Positions 41,637-50,630 of a stretch of 64,000 nucleotides of DNA are shown in pieces. A program made the position numbers and the translations under genes. The number at the start of each line of letters is the position of its first letter. The stretch's first letter is position 1. The stretch covers positions 1,366,501 through 1,430,500 of the forward strand of contig NZ_CP044067.1 of assembly GCF_008693385.1 (NCBI RefSeq), given 5' to 3'. This stretch comes from Cupriavidus pauculus. GTDB lineage: Bacteria; Pseudomonadota; Gammaproteobacteria; Burkholderiales; Burkholderiaceae. Under the pieces are notes generated by a model. It searched no databases. It was not told the origin of the DNA and was given only the letters and a program-made list of their open reading frames with translations.

Positions 41637-42791
41637 TCATTTGTCGATCCGATAGCGTTCGATGACCTCCGGCCGGAGCCTGATGCCGAGGCCGGGTTCC
41701 TGCGGGACATCCATATAGCCGTTCCGGATGTTCGGGAAGCCATCGGGAAGCTCCCACAGCAGCGGATCGCGCTTGCGGTTCGCAAAGATCTCCACGTACA
41801 GCGCATGGGGGTTGGCGGCAATCAGATGTACCGCAACCTGCGGCTCTTCGTGGTGCGCCATTTCGACGTTCATCAGCCTGGCCATGTCCGCCACGCGCTG
41901 CCATTCGGTGACGCCGCCGCACAGCGTGCAATCGAGGTTGAGGATCGACACGCCGCCCTTGGTGATCAGGTCCCGGCATGCGCGGCCGCTGATTTCGCCC
42001 TGCCCCACGTTGATGGGAATCGACGTCTTCATCGCCAGCAGCATCAGCCCGTCGGTCTGGTCATACCATTTGCAGGGCTCCTCCATCCATCGCACGCCGA
42101 GCTCCGCGCGTTCCATGGCCACGCAGAATTTCACGGCATCGAGCGGATCCCATCCCTGATTCGCGTCCACGGTGATAATGAAGTCCTTGCCGCCGGCCTC
42201 GCGGGCCGCGCGGACCCGCGCAAAATCTTCTTCGAGCGTCGCGCGGCCCACCTTCATCTTGATGCCCATGCAACCGGCGGCACGCACCATATCGACTTCT
42301 TCCGCGATGGCCTCGAGCGGATCGCGGCCGTCCTTCGGGTAGTAGCCGCCGATCGAGATCACCGGCACCTTGTCGCGCACGCCACCGAGCAGCTTGTACA
42401 CGGGCGTGCCATAGAGCTTGCCGCGCGCGTCCCACATCGCATTGTCGAGGCAACTGATGGCCTGCAGCAGGATGCCGCGCGGGTGCATGTCGAGCTGATG
42501 CAGCCCGCGGTTGCCGAGGTCCAGGTCGATATGGAACATCTTCTCCCACAGCCGCTGGAAGTCACGCACGTCCTCGCCGGCCAGCAGCGGTCCGAGGTGG
42601 TTGCGCATGACATCGACGATCTGGCCCTGCGTGTGGAACTCGTCGCCACCATAGGTTTCGCCGACGATGCCGTTCTCCAGATGCACGCGCGTGACGATGG
42701 TCGGGCGCGTGGCGACCTGATAGGTGCCTCCCTTGAATACTTCGCTCAGTTCCATGTCGAGCGGAATGGCTTCGATGTGGCGGATCTTCAT
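41637..42791 (-). CDS. Mandelate racemase/muconate lactonizing-type enolase superfamily enzyme
   Basis: 384 aa. Capping domain then barrel with the K-x-K pair in GIKMKVG, metal ligands D (VDANQGW), E (WMEEPCKW) and E (VGQGEISG), and a C-terminal HHEEP with a possible catalytic His. Acid-sugar dehydratase or racemase activity is expected, substrate unknown. AGGA lies 10 nt upstream. A Bug gene starts upstream on the same strand (stop 42807), so receptor and enzyme form an operon; a divergent LysR regulator starts near 43923. Confidence 0.88.
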   Translation of the reverse strand: MKIRHIEAIPLDMELSEVFKGGTYQVATRPTIVTRVHLENGIVGETYGGDEFHTQGQIVDVMRNHLGPLLAGEDVRDFQRLWEKMFHIDLDLGNRGLHQLDMHPRGILLQAISCLDNAMWDARGKLYGTPVYKLLGGVRDKVPVISIGGYYPKDGRDPLEAIAEEVDMVRAAGCMGIKMKVGRATLEEDFARVRAAREAGGKDFIITVDANQGWDPLDAVKFCVAMERAELGVRWMEEPCKWYDQTDGLMLLAMKTSIPINVGQGEISGRACRDLITKGGVSILNLDCTLCGGVTEWQRVADMARLMNVEMAHHEEPQVAVHLIAANPHALYVEIFANRKRDPLLWELPDGFPNIRNGYMDVPQEPGLGIRLRPEVIERYRIDK

Positions 42792-42806
42792 GTCTGGATA
42801 TTCCTG

Positions 42807-43811
42807 TTATTGCGGCGGGATGCCCGCGTCCTTGATGACCTTTTCCCACTTCACGGCCTCGCTGGCCGTAAATGCCTTCAGCGCTTCCGGGCCCACGCGC
42901 TCCGCGGGCAGCACATCGATGCCCTGCTTCCTGAGCGCGCCCGTGAACTCCGCATCGGCCAGCGCCTTCGTATAGGCCTTGCTCAACGTGTCCACCACGT
43001 TCTGCGGCGTGCCCGTGGGCGCATAGATGCCGTACCACGTGAATGCGAGGAATCCGGGCAACTCGCGCTCCGTGAGGTTCGGCACGTTGGGGAACATGTC
43101 CATGCGGGCGCGCGAGGTCAGCGCCAGCGCGGTGAGCCTGCCGCCCTGCGTCTGCGGCAGACTCACGTTGGTCTGGTCGAGCATCGCGTCGATCTGCCCG
43201 CCCATCAGGTCGCTCATCGCGGGACCGGTGCCCTTGTATGGGATAAAGGTGAACTTCACCTTCGCCGTGGACGCCAGATGCTCGGCCGCAAGGTGGGAGG
43301 ACGAGCCGACGCCCGCCGTGCCAAAGGTCAGCTTGCCGGGGTTCTTTCGCGCCTCGTCGAGGAGTTCCGTCGCGGTTTTGAAGCGCGACCCGTTCTTGAC
43401 CAGCAGCACCATGGGGGTGTCGGGGAAGCGGAACACCGGCACGAAGTCCTTCGCGGGGTCATATTTCAGCGTCTTGAACAGATAGGGGGCCGCGGCCATC
43501 GTGCCCGTATGGCCCACGAACAGCGTGTAGCCATCGGGCCGCGCCCGCGCGACCTTGGCCGCGCCCACGGTGCCGCCGGCGCCCGGCACGTTCTCGATGA
43601 CGATGGTGTTGCCGAGCACCGTGGACACGCGCTGGGCCACGTTGCGCGCGATCGCGTCGGTGGGCCCGCCCGCCGCAAAGGGCACGACCCACGTGATGGG
43701 CCGCGAAGGATAAGGGTCCTCGGCGAGTGCCGGCTGCATCGCCGTGGCCAGCAGAAGGCTACCTAGCGCCGAGCGCCACGCCGGCCATATGAATGCATTG
43801 AATGGGTTCAT
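42807..43811 (-). CDS. Bug/TctC-family solute-binding protein
   Basis: 334 aa. Signal peptide ends about ALA-EDPYPSRP; PITWVVPFAAGGPTDAIARN, VIENVPGAGGTVGAAK, DGYTLFVGH and TFIPYKGTGP follow. ATG 43811 has GGAG close upstream. It is the first gene of a Bug-enolase-superfamily operon, 15 bp before the enzyme gene, so its ligand is probably that enzyme's acid substrate. Divergent LysR. Confidence 0.9.
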   Translation of the reverse strand: MNPFNAFIWPAWRSALGSLLLATAMQPALAEDPYPSRPITWVVPFAAGGPTDAIARNVAQRVSTVLGNTIVIENVPGAGGTVGAAKVARARPDGYTLFVGHTGTMAAAPYLFKTLKYDPAKDFVPVFRFPDTPMVLLVKNGSRFKTATELLDEARKNPGKLTFGTAGVGSSSHLAAEHLASTAKVKFTFIPYKGTGPAMSDLMGGQIDAMLDQTNVSLPQTQGGRLTALALTSRARMDMFPNVPNLTERELPGFLAFTWYGIYAPTGTPQNVVDTLSKAYTKALADAEFTGALRKQGIDVLPAERVGPEALKAFTASEAVKWEKVIKDAGIPPQ

Positions 43812-43922
43812 TGTCTCCGTCCCAACTTGAATGGGTCCGCCTTCGGTGAGGCGGTATCGAGATGTTCATCGATGACGGATCAGAATAGAATCCCCTGATT
43901 GTCACTTTATGATGCACGAATC

Positions 43923-44879
43923 GTGTTCAATGTCCCCGACCTTACCGACCTGAAACTGTTCGTGGAAGTGATGCGCCTGGGCAGCTTTGCGCGCACCGCG
44001 AGCGAGCTGGGCATGTCGCCCTCGTACGTCAGCAAGCGCATCTCGCTGCTGGAGCGCGACCTCGGCGTGCGGTTGCTGCACCGGACGTCGCGCCGCGTCA
44101 GCCCCACGGCGCAGGGGGAGCGGGTGTTCGAGGCGGCGCGCGGCATTCTTGGCAACGTGCAGGAGTTGCAGGACGCGCTTGCCGAGGAAGAGAGCGAGCC
44201 GCAGGGCCGGTTACGCGTGAGCTCCAGTTTCCGGCTCGGACGCAAGTACGTTGCCCCGGCCATCTCCGAACTGGCCAAGCGATTCCCAAAGCTGGAGGTC
44301 TCGTTCGATGTGCTCGACCGCCCCGTGGATCTGCTGAGCGAAGGCTATGACGTCGATATCCGCATCGGTGGCGTTCCCGAGCCGCATCTGGTCGCGCACC
44401 GGATCACGCAATGCAATCGGATACTCTGCGCGGCGCCCGAGTACATCGCCCGCCATGGCGCGCCGGGCCAGCTGGCCGAGTTATCGCAGCACGCATGCCT
44501 CGTATTCCGCGAGCGCGATCAGCCGTTCGGCACATGGCGCCTGGTTGGACCCAAGGGCCTGGAGGCGGTCAAGGTCACGGGCGCGCTCTCGTCCAACAAC
44601 AACGACATCATCCGCCGCTGGGCGCTCGACGGCCACGGCATCATCCGGCTCGCGGAATGGGATTGCGCGGCCAGCCTGCAGGCCGGACAACTGGTGCATG
44701 TGCTGCCGGCCTACCGGTGGCCCATCGACATCTGGGCCGTGACCACGGGCAAGCTGTCGGAGTCCGCGAAGATCAACGTCTGCGTCAACTTCCTGCGCGA
44801 TCAGCTGACCGATGGCCCGAACTCGCTGTGGCCACCTGGTTTTGGTCCGCAGGCGAGCGGCTTCGCCGCACCGATGTAG
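43923..44879 (+). CDS. LysR-family transcriptional regulator
   Basis: About 318 aa from a GTG at 43923; the frame is open to a TTG at 43899 and neither has a clear ribosome site. GTG is preferred because the HTH domain (TDLKLFVEVMRLGSFARTASELGMSPSYVSKRI) begins seven residues later. The effector domain opens GRLRVSSSFRLGRKYVAPAI. Divergent from the Bug-enolase operon and presumably its regulator. Confidence 0.83.
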   Translation: MFNVPDLTDLKLFVEVMRLGSFARTASELGMSPSYVSKRISLLERDLGVRLLHRTSRRVSPTAQGERVFEAARGILGNVQELQDALAEEESEPQGRLRVSSSFRLGRKYVAPAISELAKRFPKLEVSFDVLDRPVDLLSEGYDVDIRIGGVPEPHLVAHRITQCNRILCAAPEYIARHGAPGQLAELSQHACLVFRERDQPFGTWRLVGPKGLEAVKVTGALSSNNNDIIRRWALDGHGIIRLAEWDCAASLQAGQLVHVLPAYRWPIDIWAVTTGKLSESAKINVCVNFLRDQLTDGPNSLWPPGFGPQASGFAAPM

Positions 44880-44959
44880 GACAGTCGCCGATTGCGGGCG
44901 ACACGCCGCGCAACCAACACTACGAGCACACGCTTCGACGCCGCATCCGGAGGGCGAGC

Positions 44960-45463
44960 ATGCATGACGCACATGAGGTCGCGCATTTTTTGATGCGGCG
45001 CGGGATGACGCTGGCCACGGCGGAGTCATGCACGGCCGGACTCATTGCATCAAAGTTGGCGGAAGTGCCGGGTTGCGGCAGTTGCCTGCGGCTGGCCATC
45101 GTCACGTATGCGCCTGAGGCAAAGATCGACGTGCTCGGGGTAGCGCCCGCGTTGATCGAGCGGCATGGCCTGACGAGCGAGGCCGTCTCGCTCGCGATGG
45201 CGCGCGGTGTGCTGAACATCTCCGACGCCAGCATCGCGGTGGCCAACACCGGCGTCGCCGACGAGGGCGCCGATGACGGCACGCCCATGGGAACGCAGTG
45301 TTTTGCGTGGATCGTGCGCGTGCCCGGGCGCGGCCAGGAGCCCGCGGCATTCAGCGAGACGAAGCGGTTTCAGGGTAAGCGCAACGAGATTCGCGACGCC
45401 GCGGCGGAATGGGCTCTTGCGCGCATTCCGCACTACCTCGCTATGGCGCGAGGTAGTACTTGA
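44960..45463 (+). CDS. CinA C-terminal-type (PncC-like) amidohydrolase family protein
   Basis: 167 aa, corresponding to a stand-alone CinA C-terminal domain. MTLATAESCTAGLIASKL contains the catalytic-Ser region of nicotinamide-nucleotide amidases, then LAIVTYAPEAKIDVLGV and AVANTGVADEGADDGTPMG, where the family usually has TGxAGPxGG. That last motif is altered, so activity is uncertain. ATG 44960 has GGAGG 6 nt upstream. Expected role: hydrolysis of NMN to nicotinate mononucleotide for NAD salvage. Stand-alone between LysR and hemerythrin genes. Confidence 0.8.
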   Translation: MHDAHEVAHFLMRRGMTLATAESCTAGLIASKLAEVPGCGSCLRLAIVTYAPEAKIDVLGVAPALIERHGLTSEAVSLAMARGVLNISDASIAVANTGVADEGADDGTPMGTQCFAWIVRVPGRGQEPAAFSETKRFQGKRNEIRDAAAEWALARIPHYLAMARGST

Positions 45464-45484
45464 CGCACGCATCGCCCGAGTCGG

Positions 45485-45949
45485 TCAGGCAAGCTCCCCA
45501 AGCAGTTCCATCTTGCGCGCCTCGAGTTGCTTCGCGACATCGCGCAGATCGATCTTGGCCTTGATCACCGCCGTGAACATCTCGCCCTCTTCTTCCTCCA
45601 CATGGTGTCCGACGTACTCGGTCAGCACCTTGTAGTTGGCGTCGAGCATCTCCGGTTCTCCCGACTCGATCTTGGCGATCAGCGCCTTGGCCACCTCATG
45701 CTCGACCTTGGCCTCGTCGAGCATGTCGTCGATCTTGTCCGATACGCCGCGCAGCGCGGGGTAGAAGATCTCTTCCTCGATCTGCGCATGCACGGTCAGC
45801 TGGTGGCAGGTTTCCGTGGCGATGGCCTGCTTGTCGGCGTCCTTCTTCGCGCCCTCGAACTCCTTGAACAGCTTCTTGACCGCGCGATGGTCATCGAGCA
45901 GCAGTGCGAGTGCGGGCCGTTGTTCGACGGGAATTTTTGACTTGTCCAT
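45485..45949 (-). CDS. Hemerythrin HHE-domain protein
   Basis: 154 aa, all-helical. Metal-ligand histidines and glutamates appear as LLLDDHRAVKKLFKEFE, CHQLTVHAQIEEEIFYPAL, AKVEHEVAKALIAKI and VGHHVEEEEGEMF, the standard HHE pattern for a di-iron site. GGAG lies 7 nt upstream of ATG 45949. Possible functions are oxygen or NO sensing, or iron-linked stress response. Divergent from the SDR gene at 46219; the 269-bp gap holds no clear gene. Confidence 0.9.
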   Translation of the reverse strand: MDKSKIPVEQRPALALLLDDHRAVKKLFKEFEGAKKDADKQAIATETCHQLTVHAQIEEEIFYPALRGVSDKIDDMLDEAKVEHEVAKALIAKIESGEPEMLDANYKVLTEYVGHHVEEEEGEMFTAVIKAKIDLRDVAKQLEARKMELLGELA

Positions 45950-46218
45950 GTTGAATCTCCGTGGGGAAGTTGCAATAGCTTGGGAAAAACCTCGGCAAAT
46001 ACGCCGTTTGCCGCTGCGGCCTGACTCCTGAGCAAAATGCGTACCGTTCGGGATTACGCGTACATGTGGCCGATTGCTGCATTTTTGCCCGGCTTTTTCT
46101 CCGGCACGCACACGCGACAGGCGCGGTGAAGCCCGCGCCACAGCGGCATCCATCGCTGCCATGCCATCACGGTATGGAAATTGCGCGTAGGCCTTCTGAA
46201 CTTATCGGAGCAAACATC

Positions 46219-46980
46219 ATGAAGCGATTCGAGAACAGGGTAGTCATCGTGACCGGGGCCGGCTCCGGCATCGGTGCCGCCACCGCGCGAAGATTCGCCG
46301 TGGAAGGCGCGCGCGTCGTCCTTGCGGGCCGCACCCGGGAAAAGCTGGAGAAGGTCGCGGCCACGCTGCCGAACGACAAGCATCTGGTGCGCGTGGCCGA
46401 TGTCAGCGACTACGATCAGGTGGAAGGGCTCGTGCGCGCGGCGGTGGACAAGTACGGCAGGCTCGATGTGATGGTCAACAACGCAGGCGTCGCGTCCGAA
46501 GGCCGCGCGACCGAGGACAGCGTGGACGCCTGGCACAAGGTGATCTCGATCGACCTCGACGGCGTGTTTCACGGCGCGCGCGCCGCGCTGCCGCACCTGA
46601 TGAAGACCAAGGGCTGCATCGTCAATACCGCGTCAGTATCGGGACTCGGCGCGGACTGGAACATGGCCTTCTACAACACCGCCAAAGGCGGCGTGGTCAA
46701 CCTCACGCGCTCGCTGGCACTGGACTACGGCCGCGACGGCGTGCGCATCAACTCGGTGTGCCCGACGCTCACGCGAACCGACCTCACGGTGGATATGTTC
46801 AAGGACGAGAAGCTGCTCGACAAATTCCGCGAGCGGATCGCGCTGGGCCGCACGGCGGAACCCGAGGACATCGCCGATGTCATCGCATTCCTCGCCAGCG
46901 AGGACGCGCGCTTCATCACGGGCGTGAACCTGCCAGTGGACGGCGGGCTCAGCGCATCGAACGGCCAACCACCGCAATAA
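46219..46980 (+). CDS. SDR-family oxidoreductase
   Basis: 253 aa, classical SDR. Cofactor motif TGAGSGIG, NNAGVA, catalytic Ser in NTASVSG and Y-x-x-x-K as YNTAK are all present, unlike the other SDR in this window. PVDGGLSASNG at the end is typical. GGAG lies 8 nt upstream. NAD(P)-dependent alcohol/ketone oxidoreductase of unknown substrate. A small unknown gene follows 19 bp later. Confidence 0.9.
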   Translation: MKRFENRVVIVTGAGSGIGAATARRFAVEGARVVLAGRTREKLEKVAATLPNDKHLVRVADVSDYDQVEGLVRAAVDKYGRLDVMVNNAGVASEGRATEDSVDAWHKVISIDLDGVFHGARAALPHLMKTKGCIVNTASVSGLGADWNMAFYNTAKGGVVNLTRSLALDYGRDGVRINSVCPTLTRTDLTVDMFKDEKLLDKFRERIALGRTAEPEDIADVIAFLASEDARFITGVNLPVDGGLSASNGQPPQ

Positions 46981-46999
46981 GAAAGGAACAGGTGACTGC

Positions 47000-47305
47000 A
47001 TGCTCCACGGGATGATCAAGACGTACATTGACGACGCAGCACCGGACAGCCGCAACGGCGCGGAGAACGACGAGTATCTGACGCGCGAAGAGTTTGGCAG
47101 ACGCTTCCGCGCGCGCTTCTACGATCCCGCGTTCCGCGCCGAGGACGCCGCGCTAGAGCGCATCGAAGCGATTGCATGGGATGCCTACAGCAATGGCCGC
47201 AGGGCAACCAGCCCCGAGAAGGCTGACGCCGTCAGGGCCGATCCCGACTACGCACTGTTCGTCGAATGGCGGCAGGCGCGCAATGCCATCCACAGCAACG
47301 ACTAG
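47000..47305 (+). CDS. Small conserved hypothetical protein
   Basis: 101 aa, acidic, soluble. The pattern RARFYDPAFRAEDAALERIE-AIAWDAY, then KADAVRADPDYALFVEWRQARNAI, resembles, as far as I recall, short segments accompanying NADPH-dependent FMN reductases in Proteobacteria. No flavodoxin domain is present here, so that link is tentative. ATG 47000 follows AAAGGA at a long distance; ATG 47012 is an alternative start. Possibly co-transcribed with the preceding SDR. Confidence 0.7.
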   Translation: MLHGMIKTYIDDAAPDSRNGAENDEYLTREEFGRRFRARFYDPAFRAEDAALERIEAIAWDAYSNGRRATSPEKADAVRADPDYALFVEWRQARNAIHSND

Positions 47306-48363
47306 ACGGCGTGCCGCCGCCCGGTTGCGGCAATCACGCGGTGGACGAAGTGCAGTTTGTCCACCGCGGCCGGCGATAGCGAGAACGGGTAGGCATCGGG
47401 CACCCCCAGGCTGCGATTGAGGCTGTTCATGGCATACGTCAGCGGCTGCCACCGGGCCATCAGGCCCTGGAAGTCCGAGCGACCCACGGGCGTGCGATCG
47501 GTCGTTCCGGGATCCTGCCGTGCCGGCGGCTGCAACGTCAGTCCGCACCAGTTCGCGGTATCCAGCGTATCGACCATATGCAGGTAGTGCGCCCACGTCT
47601 CTGCCCAATCCTCGAACGGATGCATCGCGGCGTAGGCGCTGATGAACCGGTCGGCGTGGTCGGCGGGCGGCCCGGCTTCGTAATAGTGCTTCTGCGCGGC
47701 CGCATAGTCGGCCCGTTCGTCGCCGAACAGCTTGCGAAAGGGCCCGATACGGCGGGTGCGGGCCACGAGCTGCTGGAAGTAGAAGTGACCGGACTCGTGC
47801 CGCAGGTGCCCGAGCAGCGTCCGATACGACTCCCCTGCCCACGCGCGCGTGGTTTCACGCTCGACGTCGTTCGCTTCCTTGACGTTGACGACGATGCTGC
47901 CGTTGTGGTGGCCCGTCATGATGGGCTCGGTGACGGACAGGTCCTCCAGAAACTGGAACGTCAGCGCGCCCCCGTCCGCGTTGAACCGCGTGGGCAGGCG
48001 CAACGCGAACAGCGAATACAGCAGGCGGCGCTTGGCCTGCTCCAGCCGATACCAGTAGAGCCGGTTGTCCGGCTTGGCAAGCGAGGGAATGACGCGCGTC
48101 AGCCGGCAGGATTCGCAGAACGGGTTTGGGTCGTCGGCGGGCACCATCCAGTTGCAGACGGCTTCCTGCGCGAAATTGGCGCATCGTTTGAAGCGTTGTC
48201 CGGACGCGTCCGGTAGTTTTTTCCACCCTTCCGCATCGCCGCCCTCGAACGCGCAGATCTCCCCGTCGCGGGGCACATAGCCGAGCAGCGCGTGACAGCG
48301 GTTGCAAACGAAGCTCTCGAAGAAGACGAGACTCTGGCAGTGCGTGCAGTGGAAGGTCTTCAT
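47302..48363 (-). CDS. Zinc-ribbon putative metallopeptidase (Peptidase_Mx-like)
   Basis: 353 aa. N-terminal zinc ribbon(s): CTHC (6-9) and CNRC (20-23), then C61, C70 and CESC (83-86). The peptidase domain has H189-E-S-G-H193, an HExxH zinc motif, and a downstream FEDWAETWAHYLHMVDTLDTA that supplies the probable third ligand. Cytoplasmic. Substrate unknown; this family is widespread but uncharacterised. It overlaps the end of the preceding convergent gene by 4 bp. Confidence 0.85.
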   Translation of the reverse strand: MKTFHCTHCQSLVFFESFVCNRCHALLGYVPRDGEICAFEGGDAEGWKKLPDASGQRFKRCANFAQEAVCNWMVPADDPNPFCESCRLTRVIPSLAKPDNRLYWYRLEQAKRRLLYSLFALRLPTRFNADGGALTFQFLEDLSVTEPIMTGHHNGSIVVNVKEANDVERETTRAWAGESYRTLLGHLRHESGHFYFQQLVARTRRIGPFRKLFGDERADYAAAQKHYYEAGPPADHADRFISAYAAMHPFEDWAETWAHYLHMVDTLDTANWCGLTLQPPARQDPGTTDRTPVGRSDFQGLMARWQPLTYAMNSLNRSLGVPDAYPFSLSPAAVDKLHFVHRVIAATGRRHAV

Positions 48364-48424
48364 CCCCGTAGTATCGCAATCTCCGTGCCATGCTGCGCGG
48401 CTATTCGCGAACGGGCCTCGGATA

Positions 48425-49174
48425 CTATCCTGCGACCCCATCCCAGAGCAGCTTCATCGCGGTCACCACCAGCAGCCCATAGCACACCCTGTACATCTGC
48501 CGCTGATCCAGCCGGTCGTGCAGGCGCCATCCGAGCCAGACGCCTGACGGCACCGCGAGCAGGCTGATGGCCATCAGCGTCCAGGTGGCACCCGCCGGCC
48601 TGGCCAGTGCCAGCCATGGAATGGCCTTGAGCAGGTTGCCCACGGTAAAGAACAGGCTCGTCGTTCCCGCATAGACCTGCTTGCTCAGCCCGAGCGGCAG
48701 CAGGTACATCGCCAGCGGCGGCCCGCCCGAGTGCGCGACCATCGTGGTGATGCCCGACGTGAGGCCGGCCGCGACCGCCTTGGACGAAGACCGCGGGCGC
48801 GTCACGACCTCTCCGCCGCGCACGAGCCACAAGCCCACGAAGATCAGCGTTACCGCGGCCATCACGATGGAGATCGCGCGATGATCCAACACCTGGAACA
48901 GCGCATACCCGATGCCGATACCGATGACGAGCCCCGGCACGAGCCGCAGCAGGTCGGGCTTCGACCACGTAGACGGCTTCCAGTAACGCAGGCCGTAGAG
49001 GTCCATGGCGATGAACAGCGGCGCCAGCAGTCCGCCTGCCGTGACCGGATCCATCACGAGCGACAGCAGCGGGATGCCGATGATGGCGAAGCCCCCACCG
49101 AACGCGCCTTTCATGAAGCAGATCAGGAAAACACCGAGAAATGTGACGAGGATGGTGGTGACGTTGAGATCCAT
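48425..49174 (-). CDS. TauE/SafE-family anion exporter
   Basis: 249 aa, about eight hydrophobic segments in two repeats. FLICFMKGAFGGGFAIIGIPLLSL and AGLTSGITTMVAHSGGPPLAMYLL are the paired TauE/SafE motifs. The family exports sulfite or organosulfur anions such as sulfoacetate. ATG 49174 (MDLNVTT) is chosen because homology starts there. Divergent from a MocR regulator at 49287 with a perfect inverted repeat between, so probably MocR-controlled. Confidence 0.88.
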   Translation of the reverse strand: MDLNVTTILVTFLGVFLICFMKGAFGGGFAIIGIPLLSLVMDPVTAGGLLAPLFIAMDLYGLRYWKPSTWSKPDLLRLVPGLVIGIGIGYALFQVLDHRAISIVMAAVTLIFVGLWLVRGGEVVTRPRSSSKAVAAGLTSGITTMVAHSGGPPLAMYLLPLGLSKQVYAGTTSLFFTVGNLLKAIPWLALARPAGATWTLMAISLLAVPSGVWLGWRLHDRLDQRQMYRVCYGLLVVTAMKLLWDGVAG

Positions 49175-49222
49175 GGCGCGGACAAGCCCTAGTAATGGTT
49201 GTCCGCATCGTATGGCGTAGTT

Positions 49223-49248
49223 CCATGACAAACAAATTATTGTCATGG
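49223..49248. promoter_or_regulatory. Perfect inverted repeat between TauE/SafE and MocR genes
   Basis: CCATGACAA (49223-49231) and TTGTCATGG (49240-49248) are exact inverted copies with an 8-nt spacer in the 112-bp divergent promoter region. Probable MocR operator. Confidence 0.65.
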
Positions 49249-49286
49249 ATACAATACGGGCGATACCTGCATGCCGGGAGGCGCCG

Positions 49287-50618
49287 ATGCCCAAGCTCCG
49301 CTACAAGACCCTCGTGGACCGATACGCCGCCGATATCCGCGAGGGACGGCTGCGTCCGGGCGCACAATTGCCGACGCACCGTGACCTGGCAAGACGGGAA
49401 GGGCTTGCGCTGGTAACGGCGACACGCGTCTACGCGGAGCTGGAGGCCATGGGGCTCGTGAGTGGCGAGACGGGACGCGGCACCTTCGTGAAGGAGGTCC
49501 TGCCGGTCGGCCACGGCGTGGATCTGCTTGCGTGGAGCACCGACACGATCGACCTCGGCTTCAACAATCCGTCCGTGCCGGGGCAGTCGGATCTGCTGCG
49601 CGCGGCGCTGCGCCAGATTGCCGGATCCGGCGATATCGAAGCGATGCTTCGCTACCAGCCGCATGGAGGACGCGCGCACGAGCGAGCGATCATGGCACGT
49701 CATTTGGGCACCCGCGGCGTGTCGGCCTCAGCCGCCGACACGGTGCTGGTCAGCGGCGCGCAGCACGGATTGACCGTCAGCGCCATGGCGCTGTTCGAGC
49801 CCGGGGATGTGATCGCCGCGGATGCCATCACCTATCCCGGCTTCAAGCTCGCGGCGGAAGCCTGTCATCTGGAACTGGTACCCGTCCCGGCGGCCGGGCG
49901 CGGCCCGGACCTCGATGCATTGGCACAGTTGTGCAAACGGCGGCGTGTGCGCGCGTTCTATACGATGCCCACGCTGCACAACCCGCTGGGATGGGTCATG
50001 GGTGCGCAACGCCGGCGGGAACTCGTCGCCCTCGCGAGGCGCCACGGACTCACGCTGATCGAAGATGGCGCCTATGCATTCCTTGAAGAACGCGCGCCGC
50101 CACCCCTCGCCGCGCTGGCGCCGGACATCACGGTCCACGTGTCGGGCCTGTCGAAGAGTGTCGCCACCGGGCTACGGGTCGGTAGCGTTCACGCACCGCC
50201 CGCGGCGATGGCGAAGATCGAGCGCACGATCCGCGCGACCACCTGGCACACACCCGCCCTCATGACCGCCATCGCGTGCGGATGGATCGAAGACGGCACG
50301 GTGACAGCGCTGGAGGCCGAGAAGCGTCGCGACGCCAGACAACGGCAACAGATCGTCGGCGACGTGCTGGGTCACCTGAAACCCATCCGCCATCCGGCCT
50401 CGTATTTCGTATGGCTGCCGTTACCGGAAGACGTCCGCGCCGACGTCATAAGCAAGGCGTTGATGCAGGCGCATGTGCTGGTCTCCACGGCCCATCCGTA
50501 CGCGACATCGAGGCATGTCCCGCACGCGCTGCGGCTCGCCCTCGGCTCGGTGGACAAGGATATGCTCGGGCAATCGCTTCGGACGGTGGCGAATGTCGTG
50601 GCGGAGTTTGCGTATTGA
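49287..50618 (+). CDS. MocR-family regulator (GntR HTH fused to aminotransferase-like domain)
   Basis: 443 aa. N-terminal GntR winged helix (LPTHRDLARREGLALVTATRVYAELEAMGLV) followed by a fold-type I aminotransferase domain with DGAYAFLEE and the PLP lysine in VSGLSKSVATGLRVG. GGAGG lies 5 nt before ATG 49287. MocR proteins use PLP or a PLP-amine adduct as signal. Divergent TauE/SafE exporter suggests a taurine- or sulfonate-type signal, as in TauR, but that is inferred. Confidence 0.88.
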   Translation: MPKLRYKTLVDRYAADIREGRLRPGAQLPTHRDLARREGLALVTATRVYAELEAMGLVSGETGRGTFVKEVLPVGHGVDLLAWSTDTIDLGFNNPSVPGQSDLLRAALRQIAGSGDIEAMLRYQPHGGRAHERAIMARHLGTRGVSASAADTVLVSGAQHGLTVSAMALFEPGDVIAADAITYPGFKLAAEACHLELVPVPAAGRGPDLDALAQLCKRRRVRAFYTMPTLHNPLGWVMGAQRRRELVALARRHGLTLIEDGAYAFLEERAPPPLAALAPDITVHVSGLSKSVATGLRVGSVHAPPAAMAKIERTIRATTWHTPALMTAIACGWIEDGTVTALEAEKRRDARQRQQIVGDVLGHLKPIRHPASYFVWLPLPEDVRADVISKALMQAHVLVSTAHPYATSRHVPHALRLALGSVDKDMLGQSLRTVANVVAEFAY

Positions 50619-50630
50619 GCGACGCATGCC

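Noticed and set aside
41379..43766. 795-codon plus-strand frame opposite the enolase-superfamily and Bug genes
   Set aside because: His/Arg-rich composition and no motifs. It overlaps the well-supported SDR end and two minus-strand genes.
46063..46128. 21-codon ORF MWPIAAFLPGFFSGTHTRQAR between hemerythrin and SDR genes
   Set aside because: No ribosome binding site and no family resemblance; too short to support.
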